A stretch of DNA of 64,000 nucleotides from Dethiosulfatarculus sandiegensis (GTDB lineage: Bacteria; Desulfobacterota; Desulfarculia; Desulfarculales; Desulfarculaceae). Under the pieces are notes generated by a model. It made no database searches. It was not told where the DNA came from and worked only from the letters and a program-made list of their open reading frames with translations. How positions within the stretch are numbered: the first letter of the stretch is position 1; each line of letters begins with the position of its first letter. The stretch is from contig NZ_AZAC01000011.1 of NCBI RefSeq assembly GCF_000931935.2, positions 337,624 to 401,623 of the forward strand. The letters run 5' to 3'. A program made the position numbers and the translations under genes. This document shows positions 51,778 to 59,585 of this stretch, piece by piece.

Positions 51778-53502
51778 TCAGCACCAGGGCTTTACAGCCG
51801 CCGCGTTTTTACCGGCAATACGACCGAATGTGATACACTCACTCAAGTTGCCGCCACCTTGATAAACAAATTTGAATGCCGAGGATATTTCTCCGGCCGT
51901 AAACAGCCTGGGGATCGGCTTTCCATCCCAGTCAACCACTTCCCGACTGGCATTGCAGGCGATTCCGCCTTTTGTGTTGGGGCCACCGGGGTAGATGGCA
52001 ATTGCATAGAAAGGCGGCTTGGCAACCGGTCCCAGGGTTCTCTTAAGGCGTTTGAAGCGGTCTTTTCCGGACTCGCATCCGGCATTGTAATCTTTGACTG
52101 CATCAACGAGGTTGGCCGATTCGAACAGCTTCCGGTTCTCCGGATGGGCCTTGATCCGGTCCGCCAGTTTTTCGAGGCTGTCCGCCTGCATGATCCATCC
52201 TCGTTTAACCGCGTCCATGTTATCTTTGGACCAAGAGATGTAATCATAACCTGGGGTGGAAATACCCTGGTAGGTCAGGCACCTCTTTGATCTCAAGTTT
52301 TCATCAAAGATCAGCCAACTGGGCACACGGGGATAAACCAGCTTTAAGATATCCAGATGAACGGCTTCTTTATAGAACAGGTAGCGGCTCGGGTCCTTGG
52401 TGATTAAATGCTCGGCGGCATAGCGTCGGCCAAAGCTGTCAACGACAATGGAATTGGGCTTACCTACAGCCGGGGTTATCATGCCCATCTTTAGCCCATG
52501 GTGCCTGACCGGCAACACAGCTATCATCCTGGAAGCCGCCTTACCAACCTTATCCAAGGCGCCCCCTATTTTGGCCACCATTTCAATGCCGTCACCTGTG
52601 TTGGCAGGTGAGCCGTAAAATCCCCAGCCTTCAACTCCCGGGCCTTCCAAAAAGGCCCTACGCATGCGCAGGTTATATTCGTAGCCACCGGTTGTGACCA
52701 CAACAGAACGCCGCGCCTTGCAGTTAAACGTCTTACCGGCCCTTTCCGCCTTTACCCCGATAATCTGGCCGGAATGATCCCGCAGAAGCTCCCTGCCAGC
52801 TGTTTCATACATGATTTTTGCGCCGCTTTTTTTCACACCTTCCAGGAGCACCTGGAAAAAAGCCTCGCCATTCATTTTTTGTGATTTGGGGAGATCCTTC
52901 GTTTTGGCATTAAAATCGGCCTTGCCGGTATAGGTGCTGCCGTAAACCTTATATTTCGCGTCTTTTGCGCCCGGGAAATTGGGGAAAGCGGCACCCTTGA
53001 AACCACCAAAACTCACAGTCTGATAAGTCGGATCGATCCTTTTCAAAAACGGTGCATTATCCGGAACATAAGCGGCAAAGGCCTCGGCCAGCCCTTCCGC
53101 CAGCTTCTGGTCCTGCTCCCCTTCCAGTTTCCAGGGGATGTTGTTCCCGCTGAACATGGCTTCTGCATACGCCTTTAAGGCAGCCTTGTCTCCAGAGGGA
53201 TCAGGGCTATGGAAAATGCCACCGGACATACGGGTGTTGGAGTAATGGCTTTTTTGCGGTTGTTTTTCCAAAATCAATACCCGAGCGCCGGCTTTGGCCG
53301 CTTCAATAGCCGCGCAGGCCCCAGCGCCGCCAAACCCTAAAACGACCACATCCGCTTCGGCATCCCAGCGAGTCGGCGCCTTGGCTGCCGAAGCTTCCTT
53401 GGCACTTATCATATTGCCAAGGGCCAGGGAACCGACACCGACCAAAGATGTTTTAACAAAGTCGCGCCTGGACTTTGTGTTTTCATGATTTTTCTTATCC
53501 AT
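51778..53502 (-). CDS. Tat-exported FAD flavoprotein of the fumarate reductase/flavocytochrome c family
   Basis: A 574-residue periplasmic FAD enzyme. The Tat signal is KSRRDFVKTSLVGVGSLALG (RR at 12-13). The FAD-binding Rossmann motif is VLGFGGAGACAAIEAAKAG (about 53-71) and the FAD_binding_2 domain ends with LFTAGEIS and GGGNLSECITFGRIAG. It is the flavin partner of the tetrahaem cytochrome. Flavocytochrome c fumarate reductase uses a His in a HTMGG-type motif and an Arg in a NRLGGN-type motif; the equivalent positions here are PNTKGG (Asn) and VYQGGGN (Gln), so fumarate is unlikely. It probably reduces another unsaturated or oxidised acceptor. GGGAG precedes the start. Confidence 0.9.
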   Translation of the reverse strand: MDKKNHENTKSRRDFVKTSLVGVGSLALGNMISAKEASAAKAPTRWDAEADVVVLGFGGAGACAAIEAAKAGARVLILEKQPQKSHYSNTRMSGGIFHSPDPSGDKAALKAYAEAMFSGNNIPWKLEGEQDQKLAEGLAEAFAAYVPDNAPFLKRIDPTYQTVSFGGFKGAAFPNFPGAKDAKYKVYGSTYTGKADFNAKTKDLPKSQKMNGEAFFQVLLEGVKKSGAKIMYETAGRELLRDHSGQIIGVKAERAGKTFNCKARRSVVVTTGGYEYNLRMRRAFLEGPGVEGWGFYGSPANTGDGIEMVAKIGGALDKVGKAASRMIAVLPVRHHGLKMGMITPAVGKPNSIVVDSFGRRYAAEHLITKDPSRYLFYKEAVHLDILKLVYPRVPSWLIFDENLRSKRCLTYQGISTPGYDYISWSKDNMDAVKRGWIMQADSLEKLADRIKAHPENRKLFESANLVDAVKDYNAGCESGKDRFKRLKRTLGPVAKPPFYAIAIYPGGPNTKGGIACNASREVVDWDGKPIPRLFTAGEISSAFKFVYQGGGNLSECITFGRIAGKNAAAVKPWC

Positions 53503-54436
53503 TTTTAAACTCCCTCGGACATATTTGTCCTGATTAGAGGGTCAAAACCGACCCCAAAACCTTTGCAAAAATGCAGTTTCGGCTATCCTCTGTAGTAAAA
53601 ACAGTTTTGCGATTGTATATTCCGGCAGACAAACAGAAAAAGCTTCTCAAGCGATAAGCGTATTTCAACAAACTAAAACCGTACTTAACTGTTTTGTTAA
53701 GGGAAATGACGATATGAACTAAGGATAAAATAAAAATCTTTGTTTTTAAATAGACAGACATATTAAGCTACTGTTTTCCACTTAAAGCTATGTCAATCAT
53801 CTACTTTCAACAGGGGCAAAAAGAGAGACAAAACAAAGCCGACCCCAAAACACTGCGCTTAACTACTTGTCGGCATTCCAAAAATCTATATGCCAGCCAG
53901 ATATTCTTTAGAAGCTTCCAAGGCAGTCAGTTTAAATCTAAGGCAACTCATGAGTTAGATAAATAGGCTCATGAGCCTATTTTCACAACATAGGCACCCT
54001 ATTTAAGCAGCAGCTAATTACCCCAATTGGCCTAATATTGTGCAAGCTTATTTCTCAGGATATTTAAAAAAATAAATAAGATCTCTGAGCATTAAGGCTG
54101 GCTAAACAAATCATTAAACTATATTGCTGGATAATGTAAGCAGTCGGCAAGATAAGATACAAGTTATTCTCTTTGAGCTGAAGGTGCCGATCCAAAATCA
54201 CCAATCGCAAAAAGCAAAACAGCACCCCTAAAAAGTTACTACCCCGCTGCTAGTTAACTGTTTTTTCTAGCATCTCCATCCCCTGAACAGATCCTGAAAA
54301 ATCATTTTTTACCACCTTAAAATCCTGTCACGCAAAACCACCGAATCTACTTTCCCTGACACTGGTCCTGGTAGAATGGTTCACTTTGTGAAATGTAGTT
54401 CGGCAAACGCGGGGGTTGGCCTTAAGCAATAAACGG
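53503..54436. promoter_or_regulatory. Long intergenic region upstream of the flavoprotein-cytochrome operon
   Basis: About 930 AT-rich bases with no gene. A frame at 53534-53761 on the minus strand is not protein-like. The region should contain the operon promoter. Paired palindromes at 53945-53981 are listed separately. Confidence 0.5.
53945..53981. repeat. Two palindromes sharing core CTCATGAG, centres 21 bp apart
   Basis: AACTCATGAGTT (53945-53956) and AATAGGCTCATGAGCCTATT (53962-53981) are both perfect palindromes with the same 8-bp core. Centre spacing of 21 bp equals two turns of the helix, which is typical for cooperative binding of two dimers on one face of DNA. They lie about 440-480 bases upstream of the flavoprotein start. 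A candidate operator; the regulator is unknown. Confidence 0.6.
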
Positions 54437-54495
54437 CGGTCCTCATTTTTAGGACAGGTAGGCGGCGAAAATAAGGTTGAATTGGCCAGTCATTT

Positions 54496-55194
54496 TTAAG
54501 CCGCCTTTGGCAGTGCCCGAAAGTATGCCTCATCCGGGGTGTGGTCTTCCAGTGAGGAATGAGGTCTTTCGGAATTATAGAAACCAATCCATGTCGCCAA
54601 CCCCTTTCTCAGCGAGCAGGGATCCGCATATTCGTTGATGCATACGCACTCGTACTTGAGCGACCACCACACTCGCTCGATGAAAACATTGTCCCTCCAG
54701 GCCCCCTTGCCATCCATGGATATCTTGATGTCGTGTTCTTTCAGAAGCCCCGTGAAGGCAAGAGAGGTGAATTGGCTTCCCTGATCTGTGTTGAAGATGT
54801 CAGGCGTTCCGTAATCCCTGATGGCGTCCTCCACGGCGGCCCAGACCTGGTTGGGTCGGTCAATAGCGAGCCCTCTCGGCAGGTGCGGATAGACCAGGTG
54901 TTTCGGGTGTGGCCTGGTGGTTTTGGGCCGGGGATACACAGCCTCCAAACCCATCTTCCTCATCAGGCGGCGCACCTTTTTCCGATTAATGCCGTAACCC
55001 TTCCTACGCAGGTGGCTGGACATCCGGCGGCTGCCGAAGAATGGGGCTTTTAGCCACTGCTTGTCTATCAAGCGCATCAGCTTCAGGTTTAGCGGCGATT
55101 CCCCCTTGCCGTGATAATAGAACGATGAACGGGACACCCGCATCAGGGCCCACTGGCGGGTGATGCTGAGCCGGCGGTGTTTGGGAGTTATCAT
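54496..55194 (-). pseudogene. IS3 transposase OrfB with in-frame internal deletion
   Basis: From MITPKHRRLS (ATG at 55194) the protein follows IS3 OrfB (HTH_21 region KKVRRLMRKMGLEAVYPRPK). After RPNQVWA it jumps directly to AVEDAIRDYGTPDIFNTDQG, skipping about 45 residues that normally hold the first catalytic Asp (the W-x-x-D-I-T-Y region). The second Asp (NTDQGSQFTS) and the Glu (ERVWWSLKYE) remain. The enzyme cannot be active. The total length of about 232 residues compares with roughly 280 normally. Confidence 0.88.
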
Positions 55195-55214
55195 GTCCAA
55201 CCTCCGAGCGTGAC

Positions 55215-55495
55215 TCAACGTCCGAAGACCTTGGCTAAAAAATCCCTCTCCACGATCAGTTCGCCGATTTTGGCGTGCAACTCCTTTATACGGGCTTCCT
55301 GGTCGTCTTGCCGGGGGCTGCGGCCCCCCTTGGCAAAGGTGTCGGCCATATCGTCCATGGCCTGCTTTTTCCACTTGGTGATCATGGTGGGGTGGACCTC
55401 GGTGACGACAACTCGGCGATCGTCATCTCGCCCTTAATCGCTTCAAATGCCGCCTTGGCCTTGAAAGAGGCGCTGTGGGTTTTACGTTTGGCCAT
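55215..55495 (-). pseudogene. IS3 OrfA, frameshifted
   Basis: From [20 protein letters not shown] (start 55495) the HTH protein is readable to MTIAELSS. The expected continuation (EVHPTMITKWKKQAMDD, ending AKVFGR before a stop at 55215) is in another frame, consistent with loss of a few bases near 55405-55415. OrfA normally provides DNA binding for the OrfAB transposase. Confidence 0.8.
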
Positions 55496-55558
55496 TTGCA
55501 TCCTCCATCTTTCTCGGCCAATTCTACCTTAACCACCTGTCCGACTTTTGGGGACCAC

Positions 55559-55678
55559 CTCTTCTCCAAAGAACTGGGCGGGGCCCGCATATTTTTAAAA
55601 CGCGAGGACCTGACCCACACCGGGGCTCACAAGATCAACAACGCCCTGGGCCTTAACCAGGCGCTAAAAACAAAATAA
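55559..55678 (+). pseudogene. trpB: Fragment of tryptophan synthase beta chain
   Basis: Forty codons read [20 protein letters not shown], then [11 protein letters not shown], the unmistakable PLP-site segment of TrpB including the cofactor Lys in HKINNALG, before a stop. It abuts the right end of the IS3 element, and the remaining 5' part of trpB is not on the other side of the element. It is therefore a displaced scrap of a trp gene, not a functional gene. Confidence 0.85.
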
Positions 55679-55707
55679 GACTTTTTCTCTCCTCCATCGG
55701 GCTACCA

Positions 55708-55738
55708 GCCGGGGGGCTTTTGCCAACGGCCCCCCGGC
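55708..55738 (+). terminator. Strong hairpin after the trpB fragment
   Basis: A 10-bp GC stem (55708-55717 with 55729-55738), with an outer CATCGG/CCGATG pairing. It may be the terminator of the original trp region. Confidence 0.6.
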
Positions 55739-55928
55739 CGATGGCCATCACTTTCTTCCCAATTGGCGCCCAAAGGGGAAGTTCTTTCCCCTTTCTGCGG
55801 ACCAGACAACAGCACTGCCCCGCCAACTAGCTGTATATACTAAATGTAATATTTCAAGCACTTGGCATGTTTATTGCGTTTTTTAACACCCGGATTGCCA
55901 AGCTGCCAGAAATCGGGGAGGGATTGTC

Positions 55929-56495
55929 ATGGAGGTATCCAGCACTCAAGCCAGTGACTATGTCTACAATGTGAGCCGGGGCCGGATGGCTGTGGGCGCG
56001 GGGGAAAAGGGCTCGGCACAAGGTGTGATGACCCAGGACACCGTGCAAATTTCGGATGAGGCCCGGGCGCTGATCCAAAAAAGCCATGAAGAGGCCATGA
56101 CCCGAGCGGAATCGGATCCGCAGGAGGAGGAGGAAACCATACTTCCCGTGGAGGCCTATTCTTTGCCCGGCTGGTACGCCGACCTTTGCTCGGAACTCAA
56201 CATGGTGGACACCCAGATCGGGGGTTATTATTCCGAAACCCGCCAGGCCGCCTATGACGCGCTCAGCAACCAGGGGAAAAAGGACCTGGCCGAATACAAC
56301 TCAACTTTGCATAAGTACTTCAGCCAGGAGCTTAAAAACCACGGCATAAAGGACGCAAGCGATTACTACCGGGAGATCGTGCAGAATCAGAACGGGGTAA
56401 GCGATCAAATGGAACAGGCGGTCAAACAGCGCCTGGCCGATAATCCCAGGGCCATGAAGCTGATGGCTTACTTCGGCCTGTCCTTGGAGGCATAG
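55929..56495 (+). CDS. Hypothetical protein
   Basis: A 188-residue acidic protein with no signal peptide or membrane segment. The N-terminus has TQDTVQISDEARALIQKSHE, similar in style to short motifs in FlgM-like or flagellar-associated proteins, but no family assignment is claimed. The middle has YSLPGWYADLCSELNMVDTQ, and the C-terminal half is helical (ENNNSTLHKYFSQ-like, KQRLADNPRAMKLM). GGGAGGG lies upstream of the ATG and a terminator follows, so it is probably a real single gene amid insertion-sequence remnants. Confidence 0.7.
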   Translation: MEVSSTQASDYVYNVSRGRMAVGAGEKGSAQGVMTQDTVQISDEARALIQKSHEEAMTRAESDPQEEEETILPVEAYSLPGWYADLCSELNMVDTQIGGYYSETRQAAYDALSNQGKKDLAEYNSTLHKYFSQELKNHGIKDASDYYREIVQNQNGVSDQMEQAVKQRLADNPRAMKLMAYFGLSLEA

Positions 56496-56507
56496 TCGGC
56501 AGGAAAA

Positions 56508-56531
56508 CGGGCGGGGATCATGCCCCGCCCG
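56508..56531 (+). terminator. Hairpin terminator after the hypothetical gene
   Basis: A 9-bp stem CGGGCGGGG/CCCCGCCCG (56508-56516 with 56523-56531), without a clear T run. Confidence 0.65.
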
Positions 56532-56646
56532 CACTGATCCAGCGCATCTTTGCCGGACACCGAGTTAAGATGTGATGAATGTGGTCATCCCCCAGTTTGG
56601 GATAATGGTCTTGGGAAAGAATGGACCATTAACCGGAGGGAAGACC

Positions 56647-57682
56647 ATGATTTATGTTGGCATGGACGTACACAAGAAGACCACCACTTATTGCGCCATC
56701 AATGAAGAAGGCAAAGTGATTCGCCGCGCTACAGTTCCCAGTGGTGAAGCCGGCTGGCTGGAAGCTGTACAAGATTGGCTTGCTGATGGTTTAGAAGTTA
56801 CGCTTGAGACCGGATGCATGACCTGGTGGGCGGTTGATGTTCTTCGAGTAGCCGGAATTGAGCCGGTTGTGGTTAATGCCCGTCAGTTCAAGATGATCTC
56901 GGACAGCAAGAAAAAGAGTGACCGCCATGACGCCAGAGCGCTTGCCGAAGGTCTGGGTGGTGGTTTGGCACAACGGATTGCGGTCAGCGTTCCAGACCAA
57001 AAGACCCGCCGGGCCAGAGCTTTGATGCAGACCAGGCAGCACATTCTCAAACAAAAAAAACATGAGCATAAACATGGCAAAGGCAATGCTGCGTTCGGTT
57101 GGTGTTGAGCTAAAAAAGAGTCAGTGGCCCAAAGAGAAAAACTGGGAAACAGTTCTGGACAATCCGGCAGTCCCCTTGTGGATGAAGCCGCTCTTGGTCA
57201 CGCATCGCAGCATCTTGGAGCACCTTGAAAAGCAAAGGCAAGATATTGATGCCATGATCAATCAGGAACTGAGTGATTGGCCGGAAGCAGAGCTGCTATA
57301 TGAGATGCCTGGATTCGGCCCCATTGTCACCATGGGTATTCTTAGCGGAATCTGAGATGTGAAGCGATTTAAGCGTGCAAATCAGCTGTCCAGCTATGCG
57401 GGCTTGATTCCATCGTCCCGCGACAGCGGTTCTATGCAGCGCCGGGGAGGGATAACCAGACAGGGCCGCAGCTTGATGCGTCACTTTTCGGTTCAGTCAG
57501 GCTGGGTGGCAATGCGAAGTAAACGTCTCACACCGTCATTGCGTAAATGGGCCAAAAGGCTGATCGTAAAACGGGGCTGGAAGGTGGCGGCGGTTGCCCT
57601 GGCCAGAAGGCTGTTAGTTTTTGCGTACAAATTTTTGAGAACTGGTGAGGTTTATAATCCGGCATATCCTGCTGTGGTTTGA
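56647..57682 (+). pseudogene. IS110 family transposase, broken by a frameshift and a stop codon
   Basis: The frame starts MIYVGMDVHKKTTTYCAINE (RuvC-like DEDD domain: Asp in GMDVHK, Glu in VTLETGC, Asp pair in KSDRHDARALAEG). After LKQK in a run of eight A (57053-57060) the frame is lost; one A fewer restores NMSINMAKAMLRSVG. A TGA at 57353-57355 then interrupts SGI-DVKRFKRANQLSSYAG, where a Gly codon is expected. The C-terminal Tnp_20 domain (SSYAGLIPSSRDSG, RRGGITRQGRSLMRH) is intact. The transposase is inactive as sequenced. Confidence 0.88.
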
Positions 57683-57974
57683 GGGAAAGATAAACCTTTA
57701 TGAACTGCAAATAATGCAACCACGCTTTTCGGGGATTGGCGTTGAACCTGGCTACTCGCTTGTAGCAAAAACTACCTCGTTAAGATTAGGAACGCCGATT
57801 CTCGATCTACATCCATGCGCCAAAAATTGCTGAGCGCGAAGAGAAGCTTGAAGGCGTGATTGCTTATTGTTTGATGCCTTATCTAAAAGAGGAAAACGGC
57901 TATTAATAGATTTATTCCTTGACCAAATGGACCACACTCAGAGAAGCGAGTAATTTGCTTTACGGATGTGTTCC
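57683..57974 (+). other. Gap with a possible protein fragment between IS remnants
   Basis: About 290 bases. A short plus-strand frame ending near 57906 (IAEREEKLEGVIAYCLMPYL, then stop codons) looks like the tail of a lost gene but cannot be assigned. Otherwise nothing recognisable. Confidence 0.4.
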
Positions 57975-58274
57975 ATGGCATCACAGAAAAATCGGAAGCA
58001 AGGTCCCCGCCGTCGTTTCTCGGCGGAGTTCAAGACAGAGGCACTTGGCTTGGCTGAGCAGGTTGAAGTGAGAGGGGCAGCAAAGCAACTAGGCCTTCAT
58101 GAATCCCAGCTTTACGCCTGGCGCAAGAAAGCCAGGTATGAGGCCAGCCGCAGTGAGACTGAGAAGGAACTGGCCATTGAAGATGGCAGGCTGAAGCGGC
58201 AGCTTGCCAAGCAGGCCGAGGAGATCGAAATATTTAAAAAGGCAAGCGCGTACTTTGCGAAAAGCCTGAAGTGA
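57975..58274 (+). CDS. IS3-type transposase OrfA
   Basis: A 99-residue HTH_Tnp_1 protein: RRRFSAEFKTEALGLAEQVE, AAKQLGLHESQLYAWRKKAR, and a leucine-zipper-like C-terminus (LAKQAEEIEIFKKASAYFAK). It is the DNA-binding part of an IS3 family transposase. The stop overlaps the GTG start of an orfB fragment (GTGA). Full length, but the element is truncated so it should not transpose. It is unrelated in sequence to the IS3 at 54437-55557. Confidence 0.88.
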   Translation: MASQKNRKQGPRRRFSAEFKTEALGLAEQVEVRGAAKQLGLHESQLYAWRKKARYEASRSETEKELAIEDGRLKRQLAKQAEEIEIFKKASAYFAKSLK

Positions 58275-58411
58275 AGTACGCATTCATGGCTGGCAACACA
58301 GGCAAATTCAGCATTGCTGCTCAATGTGAGGCATTTGGGGTGTCACGCAGCGGCTATTACACCTGGCGGCATCGGCGGGATAATCCTGGCAATTGGGGCC
58401 TGTTTGGGTGA
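58271..58411 (+). pseudogene. IS3-type transposase OrfB, 5' fragment
   Basis: The N-terminal 41 codons are clear (KYAFMAGNTGKFSIAAQCEA, FGVSRSGYYTWRHRRD) and then similarity stops, with a stop codon at 58409-58411. The catalytic domain is absent, so the right part of the element has been lost. Confidence 0.82.
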
Positions 58412-58838
58412 TGGACTGGTCCCGCGGCCGGCAGCTGTGACCTTTGATGTTTCGGCGGACCGGTTCAGTTTCAGGCGTTGCAGGTCGTCCCACAGGCCTT
58501 CGCTGTTCAGCTGCTTCCCCAGGGCGCCTCCTTTACAGAAGCGCTCATACTAGCGCAGGGGCCGCTAGGCGATCCGGGGGAAGAGGCTCTCAGCCACCTC
58601 CGTCGGTTATGGTGCCTATTCATTTAGAAAACCTACGGAGTGTGATGGCCCCTCTCAATTCCCGCCAGCGCCATTTACGCCAGTATTAGGACTCAATTTA
58701 GGAATCAGGTCGACAACCTCCAGTAAAAAATAATACTCAATCAACTCCATATACATTCAAAGCTTTGCCTGCTTTGGTTAAATCATAGCAGGCAACATAA
58801 AATAACATCATCAGTGGTGGATGCATTTTCCTCTGAAT
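58412..58838. other. Remnant DNA between the IS fragment and the Mo-enzyme operon
   Basis: About 430 bases. On the minus strand around 58383-58560 a frame reads GGALGKQLNSEGLWDDLQRL and KLNRSAETSKV, protein-like but not recognised. It has no start and is probably another gene remnant. From 58700 the sequence is AT-rich and featureless. Confidence 0.4.
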
Positions 58839-58875
58839 AAAAAAATGTGGTTCCGGCCAAAGCCGGAACCACATT
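58839..58875 (-). terminator. Rho-independent terminator of the Mo-enzyme operon
   Basis: A perfect 14-bp stem (58844-58857 with 58862-58875, loop of 4) is followed on the minus strand by a run of T. It lies 23 bases after the FeS subunit stop. Confidence 0.92.
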
Positions 58876-58897
58876 CACAGAACGTGTACGTATCAGG

Positions 58898-59554
58898 CTA
58901 GAAGCGCATCATGGCGGGGTTTTCCTGCACCCTGTGGTTCACCCCTTTGGCCCTATTGCGCGGCAGAATGTAGTTGACCTTGGGATAGGTCCCTTTATTG
59001 GCCAGCAGGGGAGCAGCTTCTGGCAGCTTTTTACGGATTTCGCTGTTAGGGTCATCCAAGTCACCGAAAATCATGGCCTTGGAAGGGCATGACGCCACAC
59101 AGGCCGGTTGGAGCCCTTTATCCACCCGATGGGCGCACATGGTGCATTTGGAGCCTAGGTCGGGTTCGTGGTTACGGTGGCCCGTGGCCAGATCATCCAG
59201 GTGGGTTTTGTCGCCCGGGAAGTATTTTTTCTCCGGGGCTATGGTGATGGCGCCATAAGGGCACGCCTCAACACAGTCCCCTGCTCCGCCGCATTCATCC
59301 TGGTCAATAATCACTATCCCGTCGGGCCGCTTCTTTATGGCCCCCACCGGACAAGCAGGCACGCATAGCGGATCTTCACAGTGCATGCAGGAATTTCTTA
59401 TGAACACTATAGAATCGGAAAGCTCGTTTTCCAGTTCCAGAATCTTGTTCCAGCTCACACCAGGCCGGGTCAAGTTTTCCTTTTTACAGGCTATGACACA
59501 GGTCATACAGCCCGTGCACCGGTTCAAGTCTACAATAATTCCGTATTTAGGCAT
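58898..59554 (-). CDS. Four-cluster iron-sulfur electron transfer subunit (DmsB/NrfC/PhsB type)
   Basis: About 218 residues from the ATG at 59554 (preferred over 59563, which abuts the AGGG site). Cys groups: CTGCMTCVIACK; CMHCEDPLCVPACPVGA; CGGAGDCVEACPYGA; and CTMCAHRVDKGLQPACVASC. In the third group the second Cys is Ala (C-x2-A-x2-C-x3-C), so that site may hold a [3Fe-4S] or altered cluster. No signal peptide; by analogy it is exported as a passenger with the Tat-bearing catalytic subunit (59586-61784). It carries electrons to or from the Mo site. Last gene of the operon, before the terminator. Confidence 0.92.
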   Translation of the reverse strand: MPKYGIIVDLNRCTGCMTCVIACKKENLTRPGVSWNKILELENELSDSIVFIRNSCMHCEDPLCVPACPVGAIKKRPDGIVIIDQDECGGAGDCVEACPYGAITIAPEKKYFPGDKTHLDDLATGHRNHEPDLGSKCTMCAHRVDKGLQPACVASCPSKAMIFGDLDDPNSEIRKKLPEAAPLLANKGTYPKVNYILPRNRAKGVNHRVQENPAMMRF

Positions 59555-59585
59555 TGCAATCATCCCTTTTTTTAAGCAAGTGGGG

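Larger units (their letters stand above)
54437..55557 (-). mobile_element. IS3 family insertion sequence, internally deleted
   Basis: The element is bounded by imperfect terminal inverted repeats: left 54437-54462 (GGTCCTC...GACAGGTAGG) and right 55533-55557 (CCACCTGTCC...GGGACC). It contains orfA and orfB on the minus strand. The length of about 1.12 kb is shorter than normal for such elements because orfB lacks an internal segment. No clear target-site duplication could be read. Confidence 0.85.

Noticed and set aside
51778..53502. Call as fumarate reductase
   Set aside because: The family match is good but the His and Arg needed for fumarate are Asn and Gln here, so the specific name was withheld.
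53534..53761. 75-codon minus-strand frame upstream of the flavoprotein gene
   Set aside because: AT-rich by composition, no ribosome binding site, no recognised domain.
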